From assembly GCA_026988155.1 (NCBI GenBank), contig JALSLW010000088.1:1-64000 (forward strand): a stretch of 64,000 nucleotides of DNA, in the 5' to 3' direction. Below are positions 1 through 7,423 of the stretch, in pieces. The stretch comes from Methylomonas sp. Its GTDB lineage: Bacteria; Pseudomonadota; Gammaproteobacteria; Methylococcales; Methylomonadaceae. The notes beneath the pieces were generated by a model. That model was given only the letters and a program-made list of their open reading frames with translations, had not been told where the DNA came from and made no database searches. Position 1 is the first letter of the stretch. Each line of letters opens with the position of its first letter. The position numbers and the translations under genes are program-made.

Positions 1-119
1 TGTCTGTTAAAGAACAGTGGGTGAAGTTCCATTATCCAAATGGCTAATGAACCGCCGTATGCGGACCCGCTTGTACGGTGGTGTGGGGAGGGCTGGAGAG
101 AAACTAGCCCTTACCCGAT
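1..119 (+). mobile_element. Group II intron, 3' end (domains V-VI), probably class C attC-type; 5' part outside window
   Basis: Bases 50-95 hold a GCCGTATGCGG / CGTACGGTGG hairpin typical of bacterial group II intron domain V. It is followed by a GGGCT...AGCCC stem (domain VI-like) and the ending CCCGAT, a usual 3' end of these introns. The 3' exon that follows begins TATGTC. It matches the layout of the attC at 637-643, where TTTGT is followed by TAGCC, so the intron seems to sit inside an attC right after TTGT, the known target of class C-attC introns. It lies opposite to the cassette genes, also as known for this class. The intron supplies the last base of the VOC gene's TAA stop. The reverse transcriptase, if any, lies to the left of the window. 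The exact 3' boundary (118-120) is an estimate. Confidence 0.75.
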
Positions 120-544
120 TATGTCTTTTTCGCCTCAGTGAATTCGATAACATTCATATCTGGATCACGGATAAATATCGCGGTATTGCCATCACCGAAA
201 GTAACTGGACCACCAGTTATTTTAATGTCCGCAGATTCCATATATTCTTTTGCATCATATACGGACTCCACTTCCATTGAGTAGTGAGTGTACCCTGGAT
301 AACGCTCATCTACATCCATAAGTATATTTTTATTATCATTGTCATCCTTTCCACTATCAAGTAAGTTGATTACCACACCGCTCGGATGCTCAAGAACAAC
401 GACATGTTCATTATCATCCTTTCTTGTAAGAATGAATCCGAATTTCTCATAAAATGGAATGGATATTTCCCAGTTCATGACTCGGATTCCTATATGATCT
501 AGCTTTTTAATCTTCATAATGTGGTTCTCATTATTGGAGGACAT
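119..544 (-). CDS. VOC-family (glyoxalase/bleomycin-resistance fold) protein in an integron cassette
   Basis: This is a single-domain VOC protein of 141 residues. It opens with LDHIGIRV, has a central YTHYSMEV and ends with NVIEFTE. His17, His87 and Glu134 are the positions expected to bind the divalent metal in this superfamily. The reaction cannot be told from sequence; VOC proteins include glyoxalases, thiol transferases and dioxygenases. The start used here, ATG at 544, lies inside the attC core (GTTATGT), as is common for integron cassettes. A second ATG at 517 would give 132 residues and still keep the whole domain. The gene is preceded by an attC and followed directly by a group II intron, so it behaves as a mobile cassette. 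No promoter is visible, and transcription probably comes from the cassette upstream. Confidence 0.85.
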   Translation of the reverse strand: MSSNNENHIMKIKKLDHIGIRVMNWEISIPFYEKFGFILTRKDDNEHVVVLEHPSGVVINLLDSGKDDNDNKNILMDVDERYPGYTHYSMEVESVYDAKEYMESADIKITGGPVTFGDGNTAIFIRDPDMNVIEFTEAKKT

Positions 545-643
545 AACGCCTGCTTCACCAGCTGCCGTGAGTGGCGCGTATTTTGCGGCTCTTTGCAAAA
601 TCCGTGACGCTTACGGCAGTCTGAGTGCAAGCATTTGTTAGCC
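541..643 (-). repeat. attC recombination site (integron cassette)
   Basis: Read on the minus strand, the site starts GGCTAAC (R'') and ends GCGTTATGT (R'), the usual CTAAC...GTTA core pair. Between them is a long imperfect palindrome: 562-586 (CTGCCGTGAGTGG...) pairs with 595-619 (...GCTTACGGCAG) around a short loop, and the outer arms (TGCTT / AAGCA) also pair. It sits just after the stop of the DUF3396 gene and runs into the start of the VOC gene, the position expected for a cassette attC. Both arms are homologous to the palindrome at 3035-3126. No integrase gene is in view. Confidence 0.85.
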
Positions 644-681
644 TTTTTTAATAAGTAACCCAAAGAATAGCGTTTAATTGA

Positions 682-1629
682 CTACTCAAAACGATGTAAC
701 CATTGTTGGGTAAATTCTTTTGCATTAACACCTTCGGGTACTTCAACTACGATATTTTTTAGTTTATCTGTTTGCACGGATTTAACCAGACGATAAAGAG
801 TTTGATACTGCTTGGGAATATTACCCTGCTCCATATCGCCAATTTGCGGAAATGGCCCTGCTTGTATCATAACGCCACCCTGATAATCATAAAAAATAAA
901 ATCATCATCCAGTTGCGCCCGTAACGCCGCCTTGCCACCCAGTTTTTGCAAAAAAGTATCCGAAAGGATCGTTAACCAGTTAATCCCTTTAATACCCTCA
1001 ACACAATAAATCTTATGTGAATTCGGATTATCAATTTCAAGCCCTGGAAAGCGTTGAACAAGTGGATATATTAATGGCTCCGCTCTTCTAGCATGTGCGT
1101 GACCAACACTACGAATTAACCCGAGCCCTGCATAACCATGATAGGGTGATAGCCTTTTGCACCAGTCATTTACAAAGTGCTGAAAAAAACCGCTCGGTTG
1201 TTGCTCCAGAAATTCTAATGGAAAGGTTGCTGATATATAACCTAAATGTTTGTAACTACGCTTCCCAATTAATAATGTTTCTAAATTATAGGAACTTACT
1301 TCGGCATCCTTTTCTGAGCCCGTCATAATCAACTCGAAGAAGTCGTATTCGTCCAGTGGTTCAATTTGTTCATTTAATGACGGTAAAGTGTCCCGACCAA
1401 ATTTTTTAATCCCCATTTTTTCACCACCGAAGCGTTTTAAATGCGGTTTAACCAAAGTAAGGTATTCTTCAATACATTGTCCCACAGCTAGCCGTACCCT
1501 TTTTTCATAGGGGTTTTCTAAATAAAGTGTAACCAGCATCCCTACTTGAGCAACGATATTGTTCTTGTTATCCTTTATCTTGATTTTGTCTAAATCTGTT
1601 GGTGTAAAACCTTGTAATGGTATTTCCAT
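682..1629 (-). CDS. DUF3396 / type VI immunity family protein
   Basis: This 315-residue soluble protein has no signal peptide. Its C-terminal half has the pattern of DUF3396, including INWLTILSDTFLQKLGG (about 217-233) and a following YDYQGGVMIQAGP stretch. DUF3396 proteins are known as T6SS immunity proteins that bind and neutralise nuclease effectors. The gene lies 24 bases after the predicted nuclease toxin (1654-2568), as expected for a cognate toxin-immunity pair, and an attC follows its stop. The start ATG at 1629 is preceded by a weak purine-rich stretch (ACGGGAG). The family call is good; that it protects against the neighbouring toxin is inferred from context. Confidence 0.85.
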   Translation of the reverse strand: MEIPLQGFTPTDLDKIKIKDNKNNIVAQVGMLVTLYLENPYEKRVRLAVGQCIEEYLTLVKPHLKRFGGEKMGIKKFGRDTLPSLNEQIEPLDEYDFFELIMTGSEKDAEVSSYNLETLLIGKRSYKHLGYISATFPLEFLEQQPSGFFQHFVNDWCKRLSPYHGYAGLGLIRSVGHAHARRAEPLIYPLVQRFPGLEIDNPNSHKIYCVEGIKGINWLTILSDTFLQKLGGKAALRAQLDDDFIFYDYQGGVMIQAGPFPQIGDMEQGNIPKQYQTLYRLVKSVQTDKLKNIVVEVPEGVNAKEFTQQWLHRFE

Positions 1630-1653
1630 TAAATACTCCCGTTAAAAAATAGG

Positions 1654-2568
1654 TTAATGAGGTGTGGTGCTAAAAATCATGCCAAATGCGGCAGAAGTTC
1701 TTGCTGCCGCTGCAGCAGTACCTGCACCTGCGGCAATTTCACCTGCCGGGCCATCAAATGGAACCAAGACTAGAGCCACAGTTGCAACCGCTGCTACAGC
1801 CGTAACGGCTCCCATACCAACTGTTTCCGCTACAGCCCACCAATCAACAGAGGGCTCTTCTTCTGGAATTGCTACGGGTTGTGGTACTGGCTCTTTTTCA
1901 CCTCCGTCTTCTGAGCAAGTACAATCACCTCCTTCTTCCATCAGTTTCAGTTCGTTATTTTCTCCAGCGATTTTTTCATAGGCATCTTCTTGACCTCTCC
2001 CCCATTTATCGCCTTTAAATTTCATTTCCACCACCCGATCAATATTGTCCTGATTGGGCGGCTTAGAAGGATCTTTTACTATAATGACATCCGGGCGACG
2101 CACACGACCTTGGCCGCCACGATAACCTGGAATTTCCTGTTGCGCCCGCGTTTGCCAGCGATCTGATTTTTGCGTGGTTTCCTGCCCAGCTTCATCACGG
2201 TGCATGAATGGACTAGGTGGATTGGTGTCCATGTTGTAGGAGATTTCAGGCTTGTAACGGCTTTGATGATGTAACACTTCATCGGCTGCCTGTAATGTGG
2301 CAGAGACACAACCCTGTCTTTGATGGGTTCCTGCCTCACTTCCTGTACACGGGTTGTTTGAACAACAGCACATAACCTCACATAAGACCTTATCATCAAT
2401 TTCGTGTTTCATGGCATCCAGTTCTTCTGGGGTCACATCATCAGGATGCAGGGGACAACGTTGAATAACGCTATTGAAGTCATCATTACAGAGTTCTGAA
2501 TCATGACTCAATAATTGTGATGCGGCTACGACTGCGGGTGATATTTGAGTGATACAAGGTGATTGCAT
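1654..2568 (-). CDS. PD-(D/E)XK nuclease toxin, T6SS effector type (VRR-NUC / Tox-REase-5-like)
   Basis: This is a predicted antibacterial DNase effector of 304 residues. A nuclease motif lies at about 154-185 (RRPDVIIV ... VVEMKFKGD): Asp160, Glu181 and Lys183 fit the PD-(D/E)XK triad, followed by a QEDAYEK segment seen in VRR-NUC and Tox-REase-5 effectors. The first 90 residues are cysteine-rich (LCEVMCCC, NPC). Near the C terminus, an acidic/proline linker leads to a hydrophobic, alanine-rich segment (about 247-290) that could insert in a membrane. The start at 2568 is preceded by GGAGGTGAGC and overlaps the upstream stop (TAATG). An accessory gene lies upstream and an immunity gene downstream. 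Delivery by T6SS is inferred, since no T6SS structural genes, PAAR or VgrG are in the window. Confidence 0.8.
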   Translation of the reverse strand: MQSPCITQISPAVVAASQLLSHDSELCNDDFNSVIQRCPLHPDDVTPEELDAMKHEIDDKVLCEVMCCCSNNPCTGSEAGTHQRQGCVSATLQAADEVLHHQSRYKPEISYNMDTNPPSPFMHRDEAGQETTQKSDRWQTRAQQEIPGYRGGQGRVRRPDVIIVKDPSKPPNQDNIDRVVEMKFKGDKWGRGQEDAYEKIAGENNELKLMEEGGDCTCSEDGGEKEPVPQPVAIPEEEPSVDWWAVAETVGMGAVTAVAAVATVALVLVPFDGPAGEIAAGAGTAAAAARTSAAFGMIFSTTPH

Positions 2569-2927
2569 TAGCTCACCTCCAACCAAACAGAGGCAGGCAA
2601 TTGTCGGGCTAGCCAATACATACGCATCTTGGGGTGTCCGCCTGCATCTTGCAATAAATCCTGGACTTTTTTATGCCGATGAAAACCTGGATACTGCGTG
2701 AGTTCCCATGTTACAAAAGTGTACATATCTCTTTGTGTCCGCAGTCCATAAGAACCTGCAATATCGACTGCCTGTTTAACTTGTTTTGTGAGTTCTTTTT
2801 CAGATAGCTGGTTAATAGGGCTATAACTATAATTTTGTCTGAGGTGTTTGCATAAATTTGGAATACTATAGCTAACTTCACGGTCTTCCTTAAAATGTTG
2901 CATATGTTCAGCTCTGATTTTGAACAT
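2568..2927 (-). CDS. Small T6SS-effector accessory/adaptor-like protein
   Basis: This 119-residue soluble protein starts MFKIRAEHMQHF. That N terminus, a central AGSYGLRTQRDMYTFV and the GF...HP..R tail resemble small proteins encoded just before T6SS effectors in other Proteobacteria, which are thought to act as chaperone partners. No catalytic motif is visible. AGGAGG precedes the ATG, and the stop overlaps the toxin start by one base, so toxin and this protein are probably translationally coupled. The first gene of the three-gene module (accessory, nuclease, immunity). The role is inferred from the pattern and position only. Confidence 0.6.
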   Translation of the reverse strand: MFKIRAEHMQHFKEDREVSYSIPNLCKHLRQNYSYSPINQLSEKELTKQVKQAVDIAGSYGLRTQRDMYTFVTWELTQYPGFHRHKKVQDLLQDAGGHPKMRMYWLARQLPASVWLEVS

Positions 2928-3034
2928 GGTTCCTCCTGTTGTGTGATTTTGTCGGATTATACTGATAATAAACGTAAATAGAGATTAAAATATAAAATTA
3001 GTTTTATTTGATAGCCAAAAAAATTTGGGAGGCG

Positions 3035-3126
3035 GCTGTTTTACCTGCTGCCTTTAGTGGCGCGTCTTTTGCGGTTTTTTGCAAAAGGCGTGGCACTAAA
3101 GGCAGTCAGCGTGCAGGAACTCATTA
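3035..3126 (-). repeat. Degenerate attC-like palindrome
   Basis: Bases 3048-3072 (CTGCCTTTAGTGGCGCG...) pair with 3081-3105 (...CACTAAAGGCAG), with GCAAAA / TTTTGC at the loop. The sequence is homologous along its length to the attC at 541-643, including the GTGCA(A/G)G arm and a CATTAG end. The R'' side (GTCTAAT on the minus strand) overlaps the stop of the preceding gene. The R' side has lost GTTA, reading GTAAAACAGCC instead, so this site may no longer recombine, which would fix the downstream T6SS module in place. Confidence 0.7.
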
Positions 3127-3609
3127 GACTTTGAGTTCTATTTTTGGAAAAAGGTATTTTTCGTTATGTCTTTTTGCGACATAATATTTTTGCGAATGAT
3201 ATAAGATAGAGCATATTTCCACTAAGCTAAACCCAGCTAGCTTTTTTGACAATTCAAAATTGTTGATTTCACCATCCAGCGAGTCTGTATCTTCAAGTGA
3301 CATAATCAACTTTGATCTAGCAGCATCCGTATTTACAGGCAACCTGTGTTTTTGCAACCTGTGTTTTTGCAACCGAGTGTTTTCAATAGCTCGGATGATT
3401 CTAAGCCACTCTGCTTGATATAAATCAGGAGTATTTTTAACCATAAGATCATGAAACAACGAAAATACGGCACTAATTGTTGGCTCAAATGTATCATCTT
3501 CGCTGCTTGACGTAGGCTGAGATGGGTTAGTTCTGTCAACCAAATCAAACAATATAGATCTTGCTTTATCATCGAATAATACTTCTAGTTCATCTCTTTT
3601 TTGTTCCAT
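3124..3609 (-). CDS. Hypothetical cassette protein
   Basis: I do not recognise this gene. It encodes 161 acidic, mostly helical residues with no signal peptide or membrane segment. The start at 3609 is chosen because AAAGAGAG precedes it. A TTG ten codons upstream (3639) lies in a GTTAGCC sequence that may be a recombination core. The coding sequence contains a 15-bp perfect tandem duplication (3341-3370) that gives LQKHR twice, so it is either a recent slippage product or a variable site. The stop lies at the edge of a degenerate attC, which makes this a likely cassette gene. Confidence 0.6.
   Translation of the reverse strand: MEQKRDELEVLFDDKARSILFDLVDRTNPSQPTSSSEDDTFEPTISAVFSLFHDLMVKNTPDLYQAEWLRIIRAIENTRLQKHRLQKHRLPVNTDAARSKLIMSLEDTDSLDGEINNFELSKKLAGFSLVEICSILYHSQKYYVAKRHNEKYLFPKIELKV
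3341..3370. repeat. 15-bp perfect tandem duplication inside a CDS
   Basis: The unit AACCTGTGTTTTTGC occurs twice in direct succession, followed by a partial third unit starting AACC. It keeps the reading frame, adding five codons (LQKHR). Confidence 0.9.
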
Positions 3610-3727
3610 GTGACTCTCTTTCTTTGTAAAGGCTAACAAGTTATTGTCTAGATCAGGTTATCTTATACGCCAATCCATAAAATTTGGCAAGAAATGGTAT
3701 TTATACTTTTAACTGTTTTCTGGTTAA

Positions 3728-3756
3728 AAAATCAAGGGGTCAGCCAGCTTGATTTT
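3728..3756. repeat. REP-like hairpin upstream of transposase remnant
   Basis: AAAATCAAG and CTTGATTTT form a perfect 9-bp stem around GGGGTCAGCC-type loop sequence. It sits about 30 bases upstream of a broken REP-type transposase gene, where such hairpins usually occur. Confidence 0.65.
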
Positions 3757-3784
3757 CTAAGATAGTTGGTGTATATTGCTTTTC

Positions 3785-3897
3785 ATGGCCCGATTACCCA
3801 GAATAGTTATCCCCAATCAACCGCTGCATATCATGCACCGTGGCAATAATCATCAGGATATCTTTGAATCAGAAGAAGATATGGTGCGGATCATTGC
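3785..3897 (+). pseudogene. REP-associated (Y1/IS200-like) transposase, N-terminal remnant
   Basis: Translation from the ATG at 3785 gives MARLPRIVIPNQPLHIMHRGNN, followed by QDIFESEEDMVRI. This is the typical first 35-40 residues of RAYT/TnpREP transposases (usually 150-300 residues), including the HxxxRGNN stretch. After that the frame runs antisense into the end of atpE (stop at 3901-3903) and all similarity is lost. The catalytic HUH and Tyr motifs are missing, so it is a fragment. The break coincides with the end of the V-ATPase operon, suggesting that a deletion or insertion occurred here. Confidence 0.8.
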
Positions 3898-3900
3898 ACC

Positions 3901-4584
3901 CTACTTTACAATCCCCTGCAATAAAGCCCTAAAACGAGGCTGGAGGTGCTCTAACAATAAAGCCGCAACAGTTTCATCAGTAAAATCTATCACCATTGCA
4001 TCATCAACTAGACGTACAGACAGGCCAGCCTTTACTTCGTCAGCCACTTTAAAACTTACGCCAGCCCTTAAAAGGTTAGAGGCTATAGAGGCCGTATAAT
4101 GACTTAAACTGCCCTGCTTAAGCTCCTCAGGATTTTTTCGCAGCTCATCAGTCCCAATAATATTTTCAGGCAGACTGATAATCATTTTATTACTATCCAT
4201 GTCCGACTTTTCCCGCACCTTGCCCGCAAGTGACAAAATCAATTTCTCGGTAAAGGCCTGATCGGTCATTTGCTTACCGACCACTCGCATCACTTCATCA
4301 CTAAAACTGCCTAGCAAAGTGTCTCTCAATTTTAAAAAGGCATCTCTTGCAGCCAGCTGCAATGCTTCCTGCCCTGATATTTCAATATCTTCAGCCTGTT
4401 TACGAGCCTGTTGCAAAAGCATATCGGCTTCAAGTTCTGCTTCTTCTATAATCCAGGCAGCACGTTTTTGGGCATTAATAACCAGGTCTTCAGCTTTTTT
4501 CTGGCCGGCAGCAACACCTTCGTTTCTTAGGCGCTCAATCAGCGCTTCCACTCCAGAGGAAGCAATGGGTTTGATATCCGTCAT
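3901..4584 (-). CDS. atpE: V-type ATP synthase subunit E (peripheral stalk)
   Basis: This 227-residue protein forms part of the peripheral stalk that holds the A3B3 head against the membrane part. Residues about 10-95 form a long charged, alanine-rich coiled coil, followed by a compact C-terminal alpha/beta domain, as usual for subunit E. It lies 9 bases after the K subunit gene and is the last gene of the run. The stop is at the very edge of a transposase remnant, so anything that once followed, such as subunit A, has been lost from this place. Confidence 0.85.
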   Translation of the reverse strand: MTDIKPIASSGVEALIERLRNEGVAAGQKKAEDLVINAQKRAAWIIEEAELEADMLLQQARKQAEDIEISGQEALQLAARDAFLKLRDTLLGSFSDEVMRVVGKQMTDQAFTEKLILSLAGKVREKSDMDSNKMIISLPENIIGTDELRKNPEELKQGSLSHYTASIASNLLRAGVSFKVADEVKAGLSVRLVDDAMVIDFTDETVAALLLEHLQPRFRALLQGIVK

Positions 4585-4593
4585 GATTTAATC

Positions 4594-5037
4594 CTATGCA
4601 ATACCGCCGCTGATGACCAGAGCGAAAATAAAGGCAAATACTGCAAACCCTTCGACAATAGCCGCGGGTGCAACGGATAAACCAAATATTTCCGGTTTAG
4701 CTTTGGATGCATGTATAGCAGAAGCACAGCATTGCCCCTGATAAATTGCACTCATCATTAAGGCCAGCCCACAGAGTAAACCAATTGAAAAAATACCAGG
4801 TGAATTTTCCAACGTGATAGGGCGATTAAGCGTGAACATTACCACGATGCCATAGATCACTTGCGAGGATGGCATGGCAGAAACGCCGACATAGCGTCCA
4901 TAGCCGCTTTCTGTATCAAGCATAGCGCCAATAGCAGCCTGCCCGGCAACGGCACAGCCCATAATACTGCCTATTGCGCCCAATGCCATCGGTGCATACA
5001 AGCCAAACCAGCCCAATATCAACATAAAATCATTCAC
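4594..5037 (-). CDS. atpK: V-type ATP synthase subunit K (rotor ring, proteolipid)
   Basis: This 147-residue, four-helix duplicated proteolipid forms the ion-carrying rotor ring. The first hairpin carries MPSSQ (Ser58, Gln59), and the second carries YQGQ (Gln100) and VEG (Glu129). These correspond to the Thr/Gln/Gln/Glu ligands that bind sodium in Enterococcus hirae NtpK, so a sodium-pumping enzyme is likely (inference). The GTG start overlaps the atpI stop (GTGA); an internal ATG follows four codons later. Length and layout match the family. Confidence 0.92.
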   Translation of the reverse strand: MNDFMLILGWFGLYAPMALGAIGSIMGCAVAGQAAIGAMLDTESGYGRYVGVSAMPSSQVIYGIVVMFTLNRPITLENSPGIFSIGLLCGLALMMSAIYQGQCCASAIHASKAKPEIFGLSVAPAAIVEGFAVFAFIFALVISGGIA

Positions 5038-6821
5038 TCGCTTCTCCCAGTTTTTGAGAACGCTTTAAACGGATAGCCTTCATCAGAGGTACTCCAATTA
5101 TAAAACTCGATAAAATTCAGCCTTAAGCCATGAACTACACCACTCATTAAACATAACATCAAGTTTAAAGTATGTCCTAAAACAAGAATTAAAATACTGA
5201 ACAGCAATCCTAAGCCAGAAGGAGAAGAATAAACCTGTTCTGCCAGCTGATTAAAGGTTAAGGCTAAAGATGCGCTGGCTAAGCCTAAAGCAAATAGTCG
5301 CATATAACTCAAAATATCACCAAAAATTTTAGTCAGCCCTGTGATGTTTTTTATGCCATCCATCATCTGCCATAAATAGTCAGAAGGCTTGTTGACTGCT
5401 CTTTCACTGCTAAAAAACAACAATAAAATGCCACCCAGTGTAAATAGACTATAAACCGCATATTGCGTGCCGTCTATAGCCAGCCATAACAAAAATCCAG
5501 CGATAATTAAACAAACCCAGCCTAAGGCTGCCAACGCAGTTTTCTTGCCTTTTAACTGATAGGCTTTAATAAGGTTAGCCATGATTATGTGTACTGCACC
5601 AACAGCAATTGATAAACGCATCATGCTATCAAAATCATTAATATCCAGTATTTTAATCCTGCCGGCCAGTGTCTCTGGACCAGGAGTATAACCAAAGTAA
5701 CCGCCGGTCATGATCCCCCATAATAATGAGAAAATTACTGTGACAATCGCCAGCATTCTCAGTCTTTTCCCTTTCAAACTGCTCCCTAGCCTTCCCCACT
5801 TGAAGGCTAATATCAGCAAAAAAATGGCTGCATAGCCCGCATCAGATAAAATCATGGCAAAGAAAAATGCAAAAGAAAAAAATACGACAGCCGAAGGGTC
5901 CCAGGTACGATAGGCTGGTGTTTGATAAAAAGTGATAACTTCCTGGCCACCGGCAATTGGTTCAGCATTTATAAGCAGTGTTGGCGGGTTATCCTGATCA
6001 CGGATTTCTTCAATTAACAATGCTAGGCCATTATGGCTAGCAAAGTCTTTCAATTTATCTATTTCTGTTACTGGTACCCATGCCTGAATGGCAAAAAGCC
6101 CCTGTTCATCCAATGTTAAAGCATTCGCCATTTTTAAAGTCGCTTTATCTTTATTTTCAGCCAAGCTTAAACCGATTAACGCGATCCATCGCGTTAAAGA
6201 CTGGCGTTCTGCCAGCCTATCCTCAATTGCCAGTTCAGTTATCTGCAAATCTTTTTTAAGTTGCGACAAAGGCACTGTACCGGTATGTGTTCTAGGAACA
6301 GGGACATCCGTGGCCAATGGTTCTTGCTCAGCCAAAATAACAGTATAATAGTGAATATTATCTTTATGCACTACCTGATATATTAAGTCTTTATTAAGCA
6401 GTTTCATTTGCCTTTTAGGGATGATATAAAACCAGCACTTTATGCCTCCTAAATCACCTTTTTCTGGCAAATAAAAATCTCCCCATGGGCTTATTTCTTT
6501 GATCCTTTTGATCAGAAAATCACGCTGGTCCCCTAGCTCTCTTATTCCAGCCTGCACATCAAAAACTTTTTGCACTACCTCATCTAAATCAAATCCGCTT
6601 TTATCACTGACCTGATGCCTTTTCATCCTGCATTGATTAAGATATTTAAGTGCATGAGCAACTCTTTCGGTATGTTTTTGAGTAGCCACTGCTGTAGAAG
6701 AACTTTGCCTATTTAATGAAACTAAATGAGCGCAGCCTAAAATTTGCAGTTTTTTCAGTGCTTCAGTTTTTTCAGCTTTCAAACCGCATAAAGTCAGTTT
6801 TTTTAATGCAACAATAGACAC
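5034..6821 (-). CDS. atpI: V-type ATP synthase subunit I (stator, a-subunit homologue)
   Basis: This 595-residue protein has a soluble N-terminal half (about 1-300) and a C-terminal half of seven or so membrane helices. The helix with SYMRLFALGLA carries Arg508, the conserved arginine that faces the rotor's carboxylate. GIMTGGYFGY and the closing LNFIEFYNW are also typical. It provides the ion half-channels. GTG start, overlapping the stop of atpD by one base; its own stop overlaps the start of atpK. Confidence 0.92.
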   Translation of the reverse strand: MSIVALKKLTLCGLKAEKTEALKKLQILGCAHLVSLNRQSSSTAVATQKHTERVAHALKYLNQCRMKRHQVSDKSGFDLDEVVQKVFDVQAGIRELGDQRDFLIKRIKEISPWGDFYLPEKGDLGGIKCWFYIIPKRQMKLLNKDLIYQVVHKDNIHYYTVILAEQEPLATDVPVPRTHTGTVPLSQLKKDLQITELAIEDRLAERQSLTRWIALIGLSLAENKDKATLKMANALTLDEQGLFAIQAWVPVTEIDKLKDFASHNGLALLIEEIRDQDNPPTLLINAEPIAGGQEVITFYQTPAYRTWDPSAVVFFSFAFFFAMILSDAGYAAIFLLILAFKWGRLGSSLKGKRLRMLAIVTVIFSLLWGIMTGGYFGYTPGPETLAGRIKILDINDFDSMMRLSIAVGAVHIIMANLIKAYQLKGKKTALAALGWVCLIIAGFLLWLAIDGTQYAVYSLFTLGGILLLFFSSERAVNKPSDYLWQMMDGIKNITGLTKIFGDILSYMRLFALGLASASLALTFNQLAEQVYSSPSGLGLLFSILILVLGHTLNLMLCLMSGVVHGLRLNFIEFYNWSTSDEGYPFKAFSKTGRSE

Positions 6822-7423
6822 TATAAAGCCTCCTTCAACCGCTTCTGTTTAGTGATTTTCGCCCTCACTACAGCGGCTCTTTCTGAATCCGAAAGAAATA
6901 TCCTGATTTTACTGATATTTTTTTGTGCTTGCGGGATTAGCACCTTGTCGAATAAATTGACCCGCTGAGTCACTTTTTTTACAGCCCCGTGCAAAATATC
7001 CAGTCGTCGCTGTTCAATTTTTAAACGAATTTTTAATTCCAGCATCAATTTTAATTGCACCACAACCTGATCAACCCAATGCGGTTTTGTTAAAAAGGAG
7101 TAAGCCCGACAGTTTATTTCTATTGTCTGAACCGTTGGGAGCTTAACGCCGACAATATTTTCTTCATTAAAAACTACCTGTTCAATGGTGACCAAATCAG
7201 ATAGATCAATGTTTTCATCAGACAGCATCGGGAGCTGCTGTTCAACAAACAGGTAGCTCCGCCTAATATCCTGTTCGGTCTTTTTAAACAGTGCTATTGC
7301 TTTAGTCCGCTCAGCGATCAACTGCTGACGTTTTAGATCTAAAGACGGCAGATATTGTCTATAACGCTTTAATTGCGCCCCTTCTTTATGTAAAGACGCT
7401 TTGCTAAAGGATAATCTAGCCAT
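6821..7423 (-). CDS. atpD: V-type ATP synthase subunit D (central shaft)
   Basis: This 200-residue, almost fully helical protein is rich in Arg, Lys and Gln, with the antiparallel coiled-coil layout of the central rotor shaft. It starts MARLSFSKASLHK and contains a C-terminal RVNLFDKVLIP segment, matching the family's (K)RVNALE.VLIP signature. It overlaps atpB by eight bases and touches atpI, so it is translationally coupled on both sides. Confidence 0.9.
   Translation of the reverse strand: MARLSFSKASLHKEGAQLKRYRQYLPSLDLKRQQLIAERTKAIALFKKTEQDIRRSYLFVEQQLPMLSDENIDLSDLVTIEQVVFNEENIVGVKLPTVQTIEINCRAYSFLTKPHWVDQVVVQLKLMLELKIRLKIEQRRLDILHGAVKKVTQRVNLFDKVLIPQAQKNISKIRIFLSDSERAAVVRAKITKQKRLKEAL

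Noticed and set aside
1664..1981. Plus-strand Ala/Ser/Pro-rich open frame antisense to the nuclease toxin
   Set aside because: It mirrors the alanine- and glutamate-rich toxin C terminus and has no own ribosome-binding site or family features.
3897..4099. Continuation of the transposase frame beyond its first ~37 codons
   Set aside because: From about 3897 on it is antisense to atpE and shows no transposase similarity, so only 3785-3897 is called as a remnant.
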